A program made the translations under genes and the position numbers. Below, one piece after another: positions 1 to 9,094 of a DNA stretch of 64,000 nucleotides. The notes beneath the pieces were generated by a model. That model searched no databases. It saw only the letters and a list, made by a program, of their open reading frames with translations, and had not been told where the DNA came from. How positions within the stretch are numbered: the stretch's first letter is position 1; each line of letters starts with the position of its first letter. Source of the stretch: JBEKCB01 sp052139675 (GTDB lineage: Bacteria > Planctomycetota > Brocadiia > CAIUPP01); the NCBI GenBank assembly GCA_052139675.1, contig JBKQWE010000071.1, positions 26,625-90,624 of the forward strand, written 5' to 3'.

Positions 1-1
1 G

Positions 2-301
2 GTGGATGACTTTGTCTTTCACCAAGCCAACAAATTCATGCTCACCCATTTGGCCAAAGCCATGAAGGTGCCGCTCAACAAAGTGCCCTTCTCTTTGAGG
101 GAATACGGAAACACCAGTTCTCCATCCATACCGCTCACCATCACCACGCAACTGCGCGAGGAGATCAGTTCCCGGCCGCTCCGCCTGTTGCTGGCGGGCT
201 TCGGTGTTGGGTATTCATGGGGTGCCTGCGCCGTGAGTTGTGGCCCGCTGGTGTCGCCTCCGGTCATCTTGGTCAACAGGTCGGAGGCCTGGCGGTGTTG
301 A
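2..301 (+). CDS. Beta-ketoacyl-ACP synthase III (KAS III), C-terminal part only
   Basis: This is the last ~100 codons of a KAS III-type condensing enzyme; the 5' part lies outside the window. The frame opens with the active-site His motif F-H-Q-A-N-K and continues through an E-Y-G-N-T-S-S-P segment that carries the active-site Asn. It closes with the glycine-rich G-F-G-V-G-Y-S-W-G that ends this family. The enzyme would condense an acyl-CoA with malonyl-ACP in the cytoplasm. Its stop overlaps the start of the following SDR, so the two are probably translationally coupled. A second, complete KAS III lies at 2922-3932 and has the same motifs. The call is firm for the family; the substrate is unknown. 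Confidence 0.85.
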   Translation: MDDFVFHQANKFMLTHLAKAMKVPLNKVPFSLREYGNTSSPSIPLTITTQLREEISSRPLRLLLAGFGVGYSWGACAVSCGPLVSPPVILVNRSEAWRC

Positions 302-1053
302 ATCCCTTTGAACTGACGGCGCGCAGGATATTGGTCACGGGCGCCTCCTCAGGCATCGGGCGTGAGACGGCGATCGTCCTGAGCCAAATGGGGGCGCGCC
401 TCATCCTCGTGGCCCGGAATCAGGAGCGGCTCGAGTCCACGCACAGCGCTTTAACCGGCAACGGCCATGTCACAAGTGTCTTCGACCTGAGCGCCTATGA
501 GAACATCCCAGCGTGGCTGAAAGATTTGACCCAACAGCATGGCAGCCTCGACGGTCTGGTGCATTGCGCCGGCCTGCACATCGGCCTGCCTCTCAAGGTG
601 CTGGAACCGGCGCCGGTGGAACAATTGTGGCGGGTCAACGTGACCGCCAGCCTCTGGTTGGCCAAGGGCTACCGGCAGCGCGGCGTGAACAACCCAGGCG
701 GATCGGTGGTATTTCTCGCTTCCGTCGCCGGGCTGGTCGGCCAACCGGCGTTGTCCGCCTACTCCGCCTCCAAAGGGGCGATTATCGCGCTGACGCGCTC
801 CTTGGCGATGGAGTTAGCTCGTGAGCGAATCCGCGTGAATTGCGTCGCCCCGAGCGTGATCCGCGGCGAAATGTCCAGCCAGTTTACCAAGAGTCTGGCA
901 GAAGACTACGTGGCGGCCATCGAACGTGAGCATCCCCTGGGGCTCGGTGATCCGAGCGATGTGGCCTACGCGATTGCATACCTGCTCTCCCCGGCAGCAA
1001 AATGGGTTACCGGCTCAACGTTGGTGGTGGATGGCGGTTACACGGCTCACTAG
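295..1053 (+). CDS. SDR-family 3-oxoacyl-ACP reductase-like protein
   Basis: A classical short-chain dehydrogenase/reductase of ~252 residues. The Rossmann cofactor motif T-G-A-S-S-G-I-G is near residue 20, the catalytic Y-S-A-S-K is in mid-protein, and the C-terminus V-V-D-G-G-Y is the usual FabG-like end. The GTG at 295 is preceded by GGAGG at 283-287, a 7-nt spacing. The TTG at 298, which overlaps the upstream TGA, is the alternative. Sitting between condensing enzymes and an ACP, it probably reduces a 3-oxoacyl-ACP with NAD(P)H. It resembles the SDR at 8315-9076 on the other strand and may be its paralogue. Confidence 0.85.
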   Translation: MLNPFELTARRILVTGASSGIGRETAIVLSQMGARLILVARNQERLESTHSALTGNGHVTSVFDLSAYENIPAWLKDLTQQHGSLDGLVHCAGLHIGLPLKVLEPAPVEQLWRVNVTASLWLAKGYRQRGVNNPGGSVVFLASVAGLVGQPALSAYSASKGAIIALTRSLAMELARERIRVNCVAPSVIRGEMSSQFTKSLAEDYVAAIEREHPLGLGDPSDVAYAIAYLLSPAAKWVTGSTLVVDGGYTAH

Positions 1054-1160
1054 AATCGTCACCCAGGCCAGTCTCTCCATCACCGGCATTTACTCGCAAT
1101 GGCAGGAACAATACTGGAAACAGCGACATACGACTTAACAGGATCGGCGCGAGAGACTAG

Positions 1161-2261
1161 ATGAAGAATGAGGTCGGTATTGTCGTTTTCGGAAGCGCAT
1201 TTCTGGGTCAGCAAGCAGTCAGATTCCTGAAGAAGAACCACAGGCCCGTTGTCGCCATCTTGGATGATTTCACCGGCCTGACTGAATTCGAAGGTGTTCC
1301 AGTCCTTCGCTCGGCGGATTTCCCGCCGGAAAAGCGTTCCACCCTGCGCTTGCTCGTCACGGTTGACCATCCCGGAGAACGGTTGCGCGGCATCATCACG
1401 ATGTTAGAAAATGAGAAGTGGTATTCCGTTGAGTTATATTACAACTTCCACTGGCGAGAGCTGCCCCCGTGGCTGTGGATGGGAGGTCCCAACGCACATG
1501 TCGGACGCGATGAGGAAATTGCCCAAGCAGAATCCATTTGGGACGATGAGGTTAGCCGTGAATTGTACACGGCCTGCGTGAAAGCCCATGAACAACGGAG
1601 TATATCGTTCCTGCCGCCGGGAACACTCTATAAGCGTTTGAAGAAACCGGAGCGTTATGGCGCTTCACTGGCCAGTTGGCAGTATCACGAGATCTACTCG
1701 TACTTCTGCGACCCAGAAGTCGGACGGTGGCCAGAACCCCTTCGCTTCCTTGAATGCGGTGCGTATGACGGGGCGGACTTGGCCGCGGCAGAAGCCGCCG
1801 GCTACACCGTTGAGGCCTACGCGGGACTGGAACCCAATCCCGCCAACTACGCCAAACTAACGAAGGTTGTCCGCAACGTACCCGGAGCGCAGGCCTACCC
1901 GCTGGCGGTGTCGGAGAAAACTGAGCAGCTTCGCTTCTCGATGGATGGCGAAATGGGGGGGATCGGCAAGGGTGACGCCATGGTCCAGGCCGTGTCAATC
2001 GACGACGCTTTTTTCAATTTCCGGCCTTCATTGATAACGATGGATGTGGAGGGATCGGAGGCCGGCATTCTGCGCGGTGCGCGAGAAACCATCCGGGCTC
2101 ATCGCCCCGGCTTGGCGGTAAGGGTCTACCATCACCCCGAGGATTTCTACGCGTTGCCGTTACTGGTGAGAGATCTGACAGACGGTCTCGGATATCGCTA
2201 TCACCTGCGACGTTTCTTGAACAGTATGATTGACGAGACATTCTATGCAATGCCGCGCTAG
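1161..2261 (+). CDS. FkbM-family SAM-dependent methyltransferase
   Basis: A 366-residue protein. The N-terminal ~130 residues look like a nucleotide-binding/regulatory segment (V-F-G-S-A-F-L-G). The C-terminal half carries the SAM-binding motif E-C-G-A-Y-D-G-A-D near residue 200, an acidic E-P-N-P motif, and the M-D-V-E-G-S-E motif typical of FkbM methyltransferases. FkbM proteins O-methylate polyketides or sugars, and their genes often sit beside FkbH, ACP and KAS III genes, as here. The 3' end overlaps the start of the MBL gene. The exact methyl acceptor cannot be read from sequence. Confidence 0.8.
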   Translation: MKNEVGIVVFGSAFLGQQAVRFLKKNHRPVVAILDDFTGLTEFEGVPVLRSADFPPEKRSTLRLLVTVDHPGERLRGIITMLENEKWYSVELYYNFHWRELPPWLWMGGPNAHVGRDEEIAQAESIWDDEVSRELYTACVKAHEQRSISFLPPGTLYKRLKKPERYGASLASWQYHEIYSYFCDPEVGRWPEPLRFLECGAYDGADLAAAEAAGYTVEAYAGLEPNPANYAKLTKVVRNVPGAQAYPLAVSEKTEQLRFSMDGEMGGIGKGDAMVQAVSIDDAFFNFRPSLITMDVEGSEAGILRGARETIRAHRPGLAVRVYHHPEDFYALPLLVRDLTDGLGYRYHLRRFLNSMIDETFYAMPR

Positions 2262-2919
2262 TCATAATTTGCACATTACACAATTGGTGTCATCGGTGTT
2301 TTCGTCCTGCACGTATGTGGTCCACTCCCCGTCCCACCGGGAGGCGCTGGTGGTTGATCCGGGCAATCCCGACATCGGGCCGCTATTGGGCGCCCTGGCC
2401 TCCGCCGGTGTGCGACAGGTGCCGTACATCCTCTTGACTCACGAACACTTCGATCACATTGGCGGAGTCAATACGCTTCGCCGGCGATACCCGAGCGCCG
2501 TTGTGGGTTCCGAGCTCTGCATCCAGGCGATCACCGATCCGAAGAAGAACTTGTCCGCTTACCATGAGGGGCCCAGCTTGATCTGCGAACCTGCGGAGTG
2601 GAGTTGGGAGCAAATGGACTGGGAACTGCCGTGGCGCACCGGAAAGGTCAAAGCGTTTCCGACGCCGGGACATTCGCCCGGCGGAGTTTCCGTTGCCATT
2701 GGACAAGCGCTCTTCACCGGTGACACTTTCCTTGGAAAGGTTGCATCGCCAACTCATCTTCCCGGCGGCAACAAGCCGGCATTGCGGGAGAGCGTCTCCA
2801 GAATTCTGAGCGAATTTGACGACGATACCGTTGTTTACCCCGGACATGGAATGAGTTTTACGCTGGGCGCATTCCGTCACGACGCCGCCGCCGTTCGTGC
2901 GGCGACCTTGGAGAATTGA
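2245..2919 (+). CDS. Metallo-beta-lactamase-fold hydrolase (glyoxalase II-like)
   Basis: A ~224-residue MBL-fold protein with the zinc motif T-H-E-H-F-D-H near residue 70, T-P-G-H-S-P-G with a further zinc His, G-D-T-F with the bridging Asp, and Y-P-G-H-G near the C-terminus. That is a complete ligand set for a glyoxalase II-like thioester hydrolase. The ATG at 2245 lies inside the end of the FkbM gene; an in-frame TTG at 2230 is the alternative. In an ACP-dependent cluster it could release or edit an acyl thioester, which is inference. Its stop nearly abuts the next KAS III gene. Confidence 0.8.
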   Translation: MQCRASHNLHITQLVSSVFSSCTYVVHSPSHREALVVDPGNPDIGPLLGALASAGVRQVPYILLTHEHFDHIGGVNTLRRRYPSAVVGSELCIQAITDPKKNLSAYHEGPSLICEPAEWSWEQMDWELPWRTGKVKAFPTPGHSPGGVSVAIGQALFTGDTFLGKVASPTHLPGGNKPALRESVSRILSEFDDDTVVYPGHGMSFTLGAFRHDAAAVRAATLEN

Positions 2920-2921
2920 GC

Positions 2922-3932
2922 GTGGCCTACATCAAAGCCATGGCTTACAGCCTGCCGGAAGGACGCCTGACCAATGAGGATTTGTACCTGCGGTTCGGTG
3001 AGAAGGCCGTCCGTTCGATCTCGAAGATGTCCGGCATCACCGAGCGACGAATCGCTTCGCCCGGCGAGACGGCCGCGGACCTGGCGACGCGTGCCGCGCA
3101 ACAGTTGTTGACTGAACAGCACTGCGACCCGCAAAGCATTGATCTGCTCATCTTCACCTCGCAGACCCCCGACTACCAGATCCCGGCCACCGCCTGCGTG
3201 CTGCACGAACGTTTGGGACTTCGCCTGAACTGCGCCTGCTTCGATCTCAACCAGGGTTGCAGCGCCTTTCCTTACAGCCTCAGCGTCGCGAACGGTCTCC
3301 TGGAAACCGGCGCGGCCAATCGGGCGCTCGTACTCAATGCCGACGTGATCACTCAAGTGCTCTATCCCAAGGACCGCGCTCTGGTGCCGCTGCACGGGGA
3401 TGCCGCCGTGGCCACGTTGCTCGACCGGTCTGCCGGCGGCGGCCGGCTGCATGGCTTCCACTTCGGAACAGATGGCGCCGGATGGAAACACATCGTGATG
3501 CCGGTTTCAGGCGCCCGGGCCAAACGCACTGCGGATACCGGCAGGGAAATCGTCACCGAGACCGGCAGTGTCACTACGGCCGAACACTTGCAGATGAATG
3601 GCCCCGCCGTCTTTCACTTCTCCATGACCACCGTGCCCGAGGCGATCCAGTTCGCTTTGTCGAAATGGAATTGGACGGTGGAGGATTGCCGCCTCGTCCT
3701 GCTTCACCAGGCCAACAAAACCATGGTGGACATGATCTACCGGGCTTTGAACGTGCCGCCGGAAAAGAGGTTCTATTTCATGGAGAACATCGGGAACGCC
3801 GCCGGCGCGTCCTCGCCCCTTTTGTTAAGCGAGGCGTTGCGCCAGGGCAAAGTCAAGCCGGGCGACAGACTCGTGCTGTCGGGGTTCGGCAACGGGCTGT
3901 CCTGGAGTGTGGTGGCCATTGAATGGAGTTAG
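2922..3932 (+). CDS. Beta-ketoacyl-ACP synthase III (FabH-like)
   Basis: A full-length (~336-residue) KAS III. The catalytic triad is visible: Cys in N-Q-G-C-S-A-F, His in L-L-H-Q-A-N-K and Asn in E-N-I-G-N-A-A-G. It ends with the G-F-G-N-G-L-S-W motif. The GTG at 2922 has GGAG 8 nt upstream at 2910-2913. A TTG at 2916 overlapping the upstream TGA is less well placed. It would start or extend an acyl chain on the ACP encoded just downstream. Two KAS III copies in one operon suggest two different condensation steps or acyl transfer, rather than primary fatty acid synthesis. Confidence 0.9.
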   Translation: MAYIKAMAYSLPEGRLTNEDLYLRFGEKAVRSISKMSGITERRIASPGETAADLATRAAQQLLTEQHCDPQSIDLLIFTSQTPDYQIPATACVLHERLGLRLNCACFDLNQGCSAFPYSLSVANGLLETGAANRALVLNADVITQVLYPKDRALVPLHGDAAVATLLDRSAGGGRLHGFHFGTDGAGWKHIVMPVSGARAKRTADTGREIVTETGSVTTAEHLQMNGPAVFHFSMTTVPEAIQFALSKWNWTVEDCRLVLLHQANKTMVDMIYRALNVPPEKRFYFMENIGNAAGASSPLLLSEALRQGKVKPGDRLVLSGFGNGLSWSVVAIEWS

Positions 3933-3941
3933 CGATATCGG

Positions 3942-4175
3942 ATGACCACGATTGAGAAGCTGCAGAACGTTTTCCAGGACGTGTTCGACGATCCGTCCAT
4001 CCGGCTGACGCCGGAGTTTTCCCCCTCATTCTACGGGGATTGGGATTCCCTGGCCACCGTCCGCCTCGTGCTAAGCATAGAGTCTGAATTCGGCATGCGC
4101 TTCACCACGGATCAGGTGGCCAAGATCAGGTCCGTCAGAGATTTCCTGTCCGTTCTCGAACCCCTGAGTTCATAG
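3942..4175 (+). CDS. Acyl carrier protein
   Basis: A 77-residue ACP. The phosphopantetheine attachment Ser is in the W-D-S-L motif near residue 36, at the start of the conserved helix II, and the protein is acidic overall as expected. It is stand-alone, lies nine bases after the KAS III stop and precedes the MaoC-SDR fusion, so it is the likely carrier for this pathway. D-S-L followed by A-T-V matches dedicated secondary-pathway ACPs better than housekeeping AcpP (usually D-S-L-D). Confidence 0.88.
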   Translation: MTTIEKLQNVFQDVFDDPSIRLTPEFSPSFYGDWDSLATVRLVLSIESEFGMRFTTDQVAKIRSVRDFLSVLEPLSS

Positions 4176-4190
4176 ACCTTCGGCACGGCG

Positions 4191-5615
4191 ATGACAACGC
4201 GAACATTTGGCTTGACGGATCAACTGGCGTTTGCCGAACTCTCCGGCGACTACAATCCCCTCCACATCGATCCGGTCGTCGCCCGCCGCTCGATGTTTGG
4301 GGCGGCGGTGGTGCATGGCATCCACTCCCTGTTGTGGGGGTTGGACGTATGGCTGCGAGATCGTCCCCTTCCGGTCTGCGTCAGCGCAATTCATGCGGCC
4401 TTCACGAGGCCAATTCGGTTGGGCGATGTCGTCACTTGCTCCCCGGTGACCGAACGCTCAGATCAAGCCCAGCTTCACTTGCTCGTGGACCAGTCCGTGA
4501 CAACAAAGATCAAGGTCAATTGGCGCCCCTCGTCCAGCCGGGATCTGGACCTTTTCGCGGTGGGGTTTCCGCAACGCCAAGAGCCCAGAGTCCTCGCAAT
4601 GCGCGACGCTGAAAACGCCTCGGGAACGTTGCCTCTGTATCTGAATCCTCAAGCTTCCGCCCGGCTTTTTCCACATCTGGCCGCCGCGATGCCCCCGCTG
4701 CCGGTCGCCCAGTTGCTGGCAACAACGCGGCTCGTGGGCATGGAATGCCCCGGACTGTACTCTCTCTATTCGTCTCTGGACATTCTGTTCCGGGCCGATG
4801 CGAACCTAACTCCTGTCTTGACTTACAGGGTCACGAAGCTTGACACGCGCTACGGCGTCGCGATGATGGACATCGGTTCGCCGAACATGACCGGCGTCGT
4901 GACCGCGTTCTTCCGTCCGCCTCCCCAGGACCAGGTCAGTTATGGAGCCCTTCATGATACCGTCAACCGCAGTGAGTTTGCCGGCCAACGGGCATTGATC
5001 ATTGGCGGTTCCCGCGGTCTCGGTGAAGTGACCGCCAAACTCCTTTCCGCCGGCGGCGCAGAGGTGAGGCTCACCTATCATCGGGGAGCCGCGGACGCTC
5101 GTCGAATCGTCGCCGAGATCACTTCGGCAGGCGGCCATGCCGGTTGTCTTCCGTTCGATGTTCTGGATTGCGCCTCCAATATCGGCGGCGTACTGGGGCC
5201 CGAATGGACTCCGACTCACCTGTATTACCTGGCTTCGCCTTTCATCGCCCGAGGAAAGAACGGGGTGTTTTCCGGTTCGCTGTTCGAAACGTTCTGCAAC
5301 TACTACGTTCTAGGCTTTCATCGGATGTTGGAGCCGTTGATCTGCCGCGGGTTGAAGCGGGTGCTTTATCCTTCCACGGCGTTCATTGACGAACTCCCGC
5401 CGGACATGGGCGAATACGCGACCGCCAAGATGGCAGGGGAAGGGCTCTGCCGGTTCCTGGAGAAGGCCCATCCGGGCCTCATCATCCACAAGCCCAGGCT
5501 ACCCCGAATGGCCACCGATCAGACCGTCAGTTTCATGCCGGGCGGGAATCGGGACCCCGTTCCGATCCTTTTGGAACATTTGCGCACCATGGCGAACGAT
5601 CATGCCCTCTGCTGA
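4191..5615 (+). CDS. MaoC-like hydratase / short-chain dehydrogenase fusion
   Basis: A 474-residue two-domain protein. Residues ~1-110 carry the MaoC/hotdog hydratase motif: G-D-Y-N-P-L-H-I-D followed by A-x-x-x-F-G and V-V-H-G, with the catalytic Asp and His. A second, weaker hotdog-like stretch follows. From ~residue 262 there is an SDR domain with cofactor motif G-G-S-R-G-L-G near 271 and a Y-A-T-A-K catalytic pair near 407. One polypeptide could therefore combine (de)hydration and 3-oxoacyl or enoyl reduction on ACP-bound chains. The 3' end overlaps the FkbH gene by 14 bases. The direction of each reaction is not deducible. Confidence 0.8.
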   Translation: MTTRTFGLTDQLAFAELSGDYNPLHIDPVVARRSMFGAAVVHGIHSLLWGLDVWLRDRPLPVCVSAIHAAFTRPIRLGDVVTCSPVTERSDQAQLHLLVDQSVTTKIKVNWRPSSSRDLDLFAVGFPQRQEPRVLAMRDAENASGTLPLYLNPQASARLFPHLAAAMPPLPVAQLLATTRLVGMECPGLYSLYSSLDILFRADANLTPVLTYRVTKLDTRYGVAMMDIGSPNMTGVVTAFFRPPPQDQVSYGALHDTVNRSEFAGQRALIIGGSRGLGEVTAKLLSAGGAEVRLTYHRGAADARRIVAEITSAGGHAGCLPFDVLDCASNIGGVLGPEWTPTHLYYLASPFIARGKNGVFSGSLFETFCNYYVLGFHRMLEPLICRGLKRVLYPSTAFIDELPPDMGEYATAKMAGEGLCRFLEKAHPGLIIHKPRLPRMATDQTVSFMPGGNRDPVPILLEHLRTMANDHALC

Positions 5616-7479
5616 GAATGTCCTGGAATTAGCACGGGAACGCCGGCGAACCGGTGACGTGACGGGGGCCTATGCGGCCTTGCGTCAAGCCGTGGTCACG
5701 GGACCCGAGACGTACGGTTTCCTCGCCAAGGCCGCGGAACTGTTCGACCGATTGCACAAGCAGTCTCCACCTCCGGGCATCAGTCGCGCGTGTCGGGTCG
5801 CGTACCTCTCTAATCACACCGTCTTGTTCCACCTGCCGATCTTGCGGGTGCTGGCCTGGTCGGAAGGCTTGGCGCTGGAAATCTACACGTCTCCCTACGG
5901 GGCGCTCACCCAAGAGGTGATGAAGCCGACCTCCGGATTATACGCGTTTTCGCCGGAGCTCGTTCTGTTCGCCAACCAATGGCGCGACTCGAATCTCCCC
6001 GCTCTGAGCAGCGATCCGGAGTCCACCGTGCAGAGGGTCTTGGACGGTCTGAAGGGACAATGGGACGCCGTGGTAAGCCGCCAACCGTGCCGGATCATCC
6101 AGCATAATTTCGACCTCCCGGCCTGGGAGGCCTTTGGCACCCTGAGCCAGAGACTCCGCGGGGGCCGGCAGGCCGTTCTGCGGGAATTGAATCTTCGGCT
6201 GGCCCAGATGGCGCCGCCGCAGGTCGCCATTCTCGATCAATCCCAGGTATCGGCCAACTTCGGAAGAGAGCGCTGGCAGGATGACCGCGCGTGGTATCTG
6301 GCCAAGCAGCACCCGGCCCACGAGGCCCTTCCGGCTCTCGCCAAAGCCCAATTGGCATTGATCCGCGCCGGGCTTGGCCTGACAAAGAAAGTGCTCGTCC
6401 TCGACTTGGACAATACGCTGTGGGGAGGTGTGATTGGCGAAGATGGCCTCGGGGGCATCCAGCTTGGCCCCCCGGACTCCCGCGGCGAGGCCCATCAGGC
6501 ATTGCAGCGGTATTGTCGCGAGTTGAAGGAGCGCGGAATTCTTCTGGCTGTCTGCAGCAAGAACGACGAACAGGATGCGCGGTTGCCCTTCGACAGGCAT
6601 GAAGCTTCTGTCCTGACACTGAACGATTTTGCCGCCTTCTTCGCCAACTGGAAGGACAAGGTGGACAACCTCCAAGCGATGGCGCGCAGACTGAACCTCG
6701 GGCTGGACAGCTTCGTATTCCTCGATGACAACCCCGCCGAGCGCGCCCACGTTCGCGCCCAACTGCCGATGGTCGCCGTGCCGGAGATCACCGATGACCC
6801 GGCGGAATTCATTCGCGTTCTGGCCGCGGGCCGATACTTCGAGGCCTGGAGCCTTTCCGAAGAAGACCGGCAGCGCACCGAAAGCTATGCCGCCGACGCC
6901 CAGCGCGAACAACTGTTGCGCGGCGCGGCTTCCGAAGCGGAGTACCTGCGTGATCTGCATATGGTCTGCACCCACGGCTCATTCGATGAAGCGACGCTGC
7001 CGCGCGTGGCCCAGCTCGTGGGCAAGACCAATCAGTTCAACCTGACCTCGCGGCGTCACAGTCTCGAAGAACTGCGGCGCGTCAGCCAGAACGGGAAAAA
7101 CTGGACACAGTGGTTCCGGTTGCGGGACCGGTTGGGTGATTCTGGTATCATCGGGGTGATCGTCGCGCTGGCCGACGGTGACGACGCGTGGCGGATCGAC
7201 ACCTTGCTGATGAGTTGCCGGGTGATGGGACGCGGCATGGAGCAATTCATGGTTCAAACGCTCGTCGCTGAAGCGAAGAAGAGGCGAATTGACAAACTCG
7301 TCGGCTCGTACTGCCGCACTCCCAAGAATTCCGTCGTGGCTGACTTCTATGCCACGATCGGATTTCAACAGTTTTCCGCGACCGCCGCGGAAACGGTGTT
7401 TGTGTTGGCCCCTGGCACGGCGCAACCGCCCGCTTTGCCCATTGAAGACGCAACCTTGGCGTCGAGGAGACCATCATGA
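5602..7479 (+). CDS. FkbH-like HAD-family protein
   Basis: A 625-residue FkbH-type protein. The middle holds the HAD motif D-L-D-N-T-L-W-G-G (nucleophile and acid Asp) and the later D-D-N-P-A-E-R motif IV. The C-terminal third, with T-N-Q-F-N-L-T, is the GNAT-like region conserved in FkbH proteins. Known members load a glyceryl unit from 1,3-bisphosphoglycerate onto an ACP for tetronates or methoxymalonyl units, and homologues occur in flagellin glycosylation islands. The ATG at 5602 overlaps the end of the preceding gene. Its stop overlaps the next ATG in an ATGA, so the operon is tightly coupled. Confidence 0.85.
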   Translation: MPSAENVLELARERRRTGDVTGAYAALRQAVVTGPETYGFLAKAAELFDRLHKQSPPPGISRACRVAYLSNHTVLFHLPILRVLAWSEGLALEIYTSPYGALTQEVMKPTSGLYAFSPELVLFANQWRDSNLPALSSDPESTVQRVLDGLKGQWDAVVSRQPCRIIQHNFDLPAWEAFGTLSQRLRGGRQAVLRELNLRLAQMAPPQVAILDQSQVSANFGRERWQDDRAWYLAKQHPAHEALPALAKAQLALIRAGLGLTKKVLVLDLDNTLWGGVIGEDGLGGIQLGPPDSRGEAHQALQRYCRELKERGILLAVCSKNDEQDARLPFDRHEASVLTLNDFAAFFANWKDKVDNLQAMARRLNLGLDSFVFLDDNPAERAHVRAQLPMVAVPEITDDPAEFIRVLAAGRYFEAWSLSEEDRQRTESYAADAQREQLLRGAASEAEYLRDLHMVCTHGSFDEATLPRVAQLVGKTNQFNLTSRRHSLEELRRVSQNGKNWTQWFRLRDRLGDSGIIGVIVALADGDDAWRIDTLLMSCRVMGRGMEQFMVQTLVAEAKKRRIDKLVGSYCRTPKNSVVADFYATIGFQQFSATAAETVFVLAPGTAQPPALPIEDATLASRRPS

Positions 7480-8306
7480 CTACGCCCACCCGCGAGAAAC
7501 CGGAGACCCCGGAAGAGGTCAAGTTGACCCGAGCGTCGTTCCGCCGGTACCTCGCCACTTCCAACCGGCGGGTGCCGCGGGCGGTTCGCTGGCTTTACCG
7601 GCGCGTGAACAACTTCAGTGTGCCCGCGCCGCGCCTCGTGGTGAAGCCGATGTTGTGGGGGTATCTCGTGTTGCGGTTTCTGGTGTTCTTTTTCAGGCGC
7701 GTGTTCATCGCGGAGCCGCTCTTCAAGGCGTACTGCAAGCGCTACGGACGAAACCTGCGCACCGACATCTACGTTCACTGGGTCATGGGCAAAGGGGACA
7801 TCATCCTCGGTGATAACGTGCTGGTCGATGGAAAATGCTCCTTTTCTTTTGCCCATCGTTTCGTGGACCGGCCCGTGCTGGAGATCGGCGACGGAACCGG
7901 CATCGGCCATAATTGCTCGTTTACCGTTGCCAAGCGCATCACGATCGGACGTAACTGTGGACTTGCGTCCGGTTGTTGGATTTTGGATTCGAGCGGACAC
8001 TCGGTGGGCGCGGCCGAACGGATCGCGGACGCGAAGACGCACACCTGGAAACCGCCGTCCGCGGACGACGTGCATGAAGTCGTCATCGGCGATAATGTCT
8101 GGATTGGCGGGCATTGCAGCATCTTTCCGGGGGTCACCATCGGTGAGGGCAGCATCATCTCGGCCGGCTCGGTGGTCCGGATACAAGTCCCCCCGTATTC
8201 CTTGGTCGCCGGCAACCCGGGCAAGATCATCTGCAAAGTGCCGGGCGCTCCCAAGGTCACCGATTCTCAACCGCCGGCCCCGCCCGCTGAATCCCGCTCG
8301 CCGTAA
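7476..8306 (+). CDS. Hexapeptide-repeat (left-handed beta-helix) acyltransferase
   Basis: A 276-residue protein that starts in an ATGA overlap with FkbH. Residues ~60-80 form one hydrophobic, Phe-rich membrane-associating segment. Residues ~105-250 show imperfect hexapeptide repeats such as I-G-D-G-T-G, I-G-R-N-C-G and I-G-D-N-V-W-I-G-G. The W-I-G motif and the C-terminal A-G-N-P-G-K-I end are typical of maltose/sugar O-acetyltransferases. It plausibly transfers the acyl group built by this cluster to a sugar at the membrane. The tail is Pro-rich. It converges on the SDR gene with only eight bases between them. Confidence 0.82.
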   Translation: MTTPTREKPETPEEVKLTRASFRRYLATSNRRVPRAVRWLYRRVNNFSVPAPRLVVKPMLWGYLVLRFLVFFFRRVFIAEPLFKAYCKRYGRNLRTDIYVHWVMGKGDIILGDNVLVDGKCSFSFAHRFVDRPVLEIGDGTGIGHNCSFTVAKRITIGRNCGLASGCWILDSSGHSVGAAERIADAKTHTWKPPSADDVHEVVIGDNVWIGGHCSIFPGVTIGEGSIISAGSVVRIQVPPYSLVAGNPGKIICKVPGAPKVTDSQPPAPPAESRSP

Positions 8307-8314
8307 TTGCGTTT

Positions 8315-9076
8315 CTATTGTGCGGTATATCCGCCATCGACGGTCAAGACGGTGCCCGTAATCCATCTGCCCGTATCGGCCAGCAGAAAGGCAATCGCGT
8401 GGGCAATGTCCTCGGGTTCGCCCGGTCCCAGCGGATGCAGCGCGATAATCCGTGCCTCTTGCTCCGGATCCCAGGCCCCGGCGACTTGGGCATACATCGG
8501 CGTCCGCACAAATCCGGGCGCCACACAGTTCACGCGGATTCGTTTCGGCGCCAGTTCGAGGGCCATCGAACGGGCCATGCCGATCAGGGCGGCTTTGGAC
8601 ATCGAATAGCCCACGATGGTCGGTGACCCGACGATCGCCATGACGGAAGAAATGAAAACAATTGAACCGTGATCACCCGCGTAAACTTTCCGGCTCTGAA
8701 AAGCCCGTGCCAGGGCGAGCGCGGCTTCCGTGTTCACCGCCAGAACGTCCCGGTAGCTTTCAGGGGTCAGAACACGGAGCGGCGCAGTACAAGGCATCCC
8801 GGCGGCATGGACAATTCCATGCAGGGGGCCCCATTGTTCCGCCAATTTCGGCAGCCACTCCGGAATACTTCCAATGTCCCGCAAGTCGCAACGGTGGAGC
8901 GTGTGTCCACCCCCCTCCAGAGACGCCACCGTCTGCTCCAGGCCTTCCCGATTCTGATCCACGGCCGCCACACTCCCTGACAAGCGGCTCACCAGGACGG
9001 CGGTGGCCCGTCCGATGCCGGATGCGGCCCCGGTGATCAAGATACGGCGGCCATCCAAGTTCAAAGGATAATGCAT
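8315..9076 (-). CDS. SDR-family 3-oxoacyl-ACP reductase-like protein
   Basis: An SDR of ~253 residues with T-G-A-A-S-G-I-G-R near residue 16, N-A-G-like A-A-G in mid-domain, the catalytic Y-S-M-S-K and the D-G-G-Y C-terminus. It resembles the SDR at 295-1053, so the pathway has two reductase copies. ATG 9076 is chosen to match the paralogue; a GTG at 9085 is close to a GAGGAG at about 9089-9094 and is possible. It is transcribed against the cluster and converges on it. Confidence 0.85.
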   Translation of the reverse strand: MHYPLNLDGRRILITGAASGIGRATAVLVSRLSGSVAAVDQNREGLEQTVASLEGGGHTLHRCDLRDIGSIPEWLPKLAEQWGPLHGIVHAAGMPCTAPLRVLTPESYRDVLAVNTEAALALARAFQSRKVYAGDHGSIVFISSVMAIVGSPTIVGYSMSKAALIGMARSMALELAPKRIRVNCVAPGFVRTPMYAQVAGAWDPEQEARIIALHPLGPGEPEDIAHAIAFLLADTGRWITGTVLTVDGGYTAQ

Positions 9077-9094
9077 ACCCCTCACATGCTCCTC

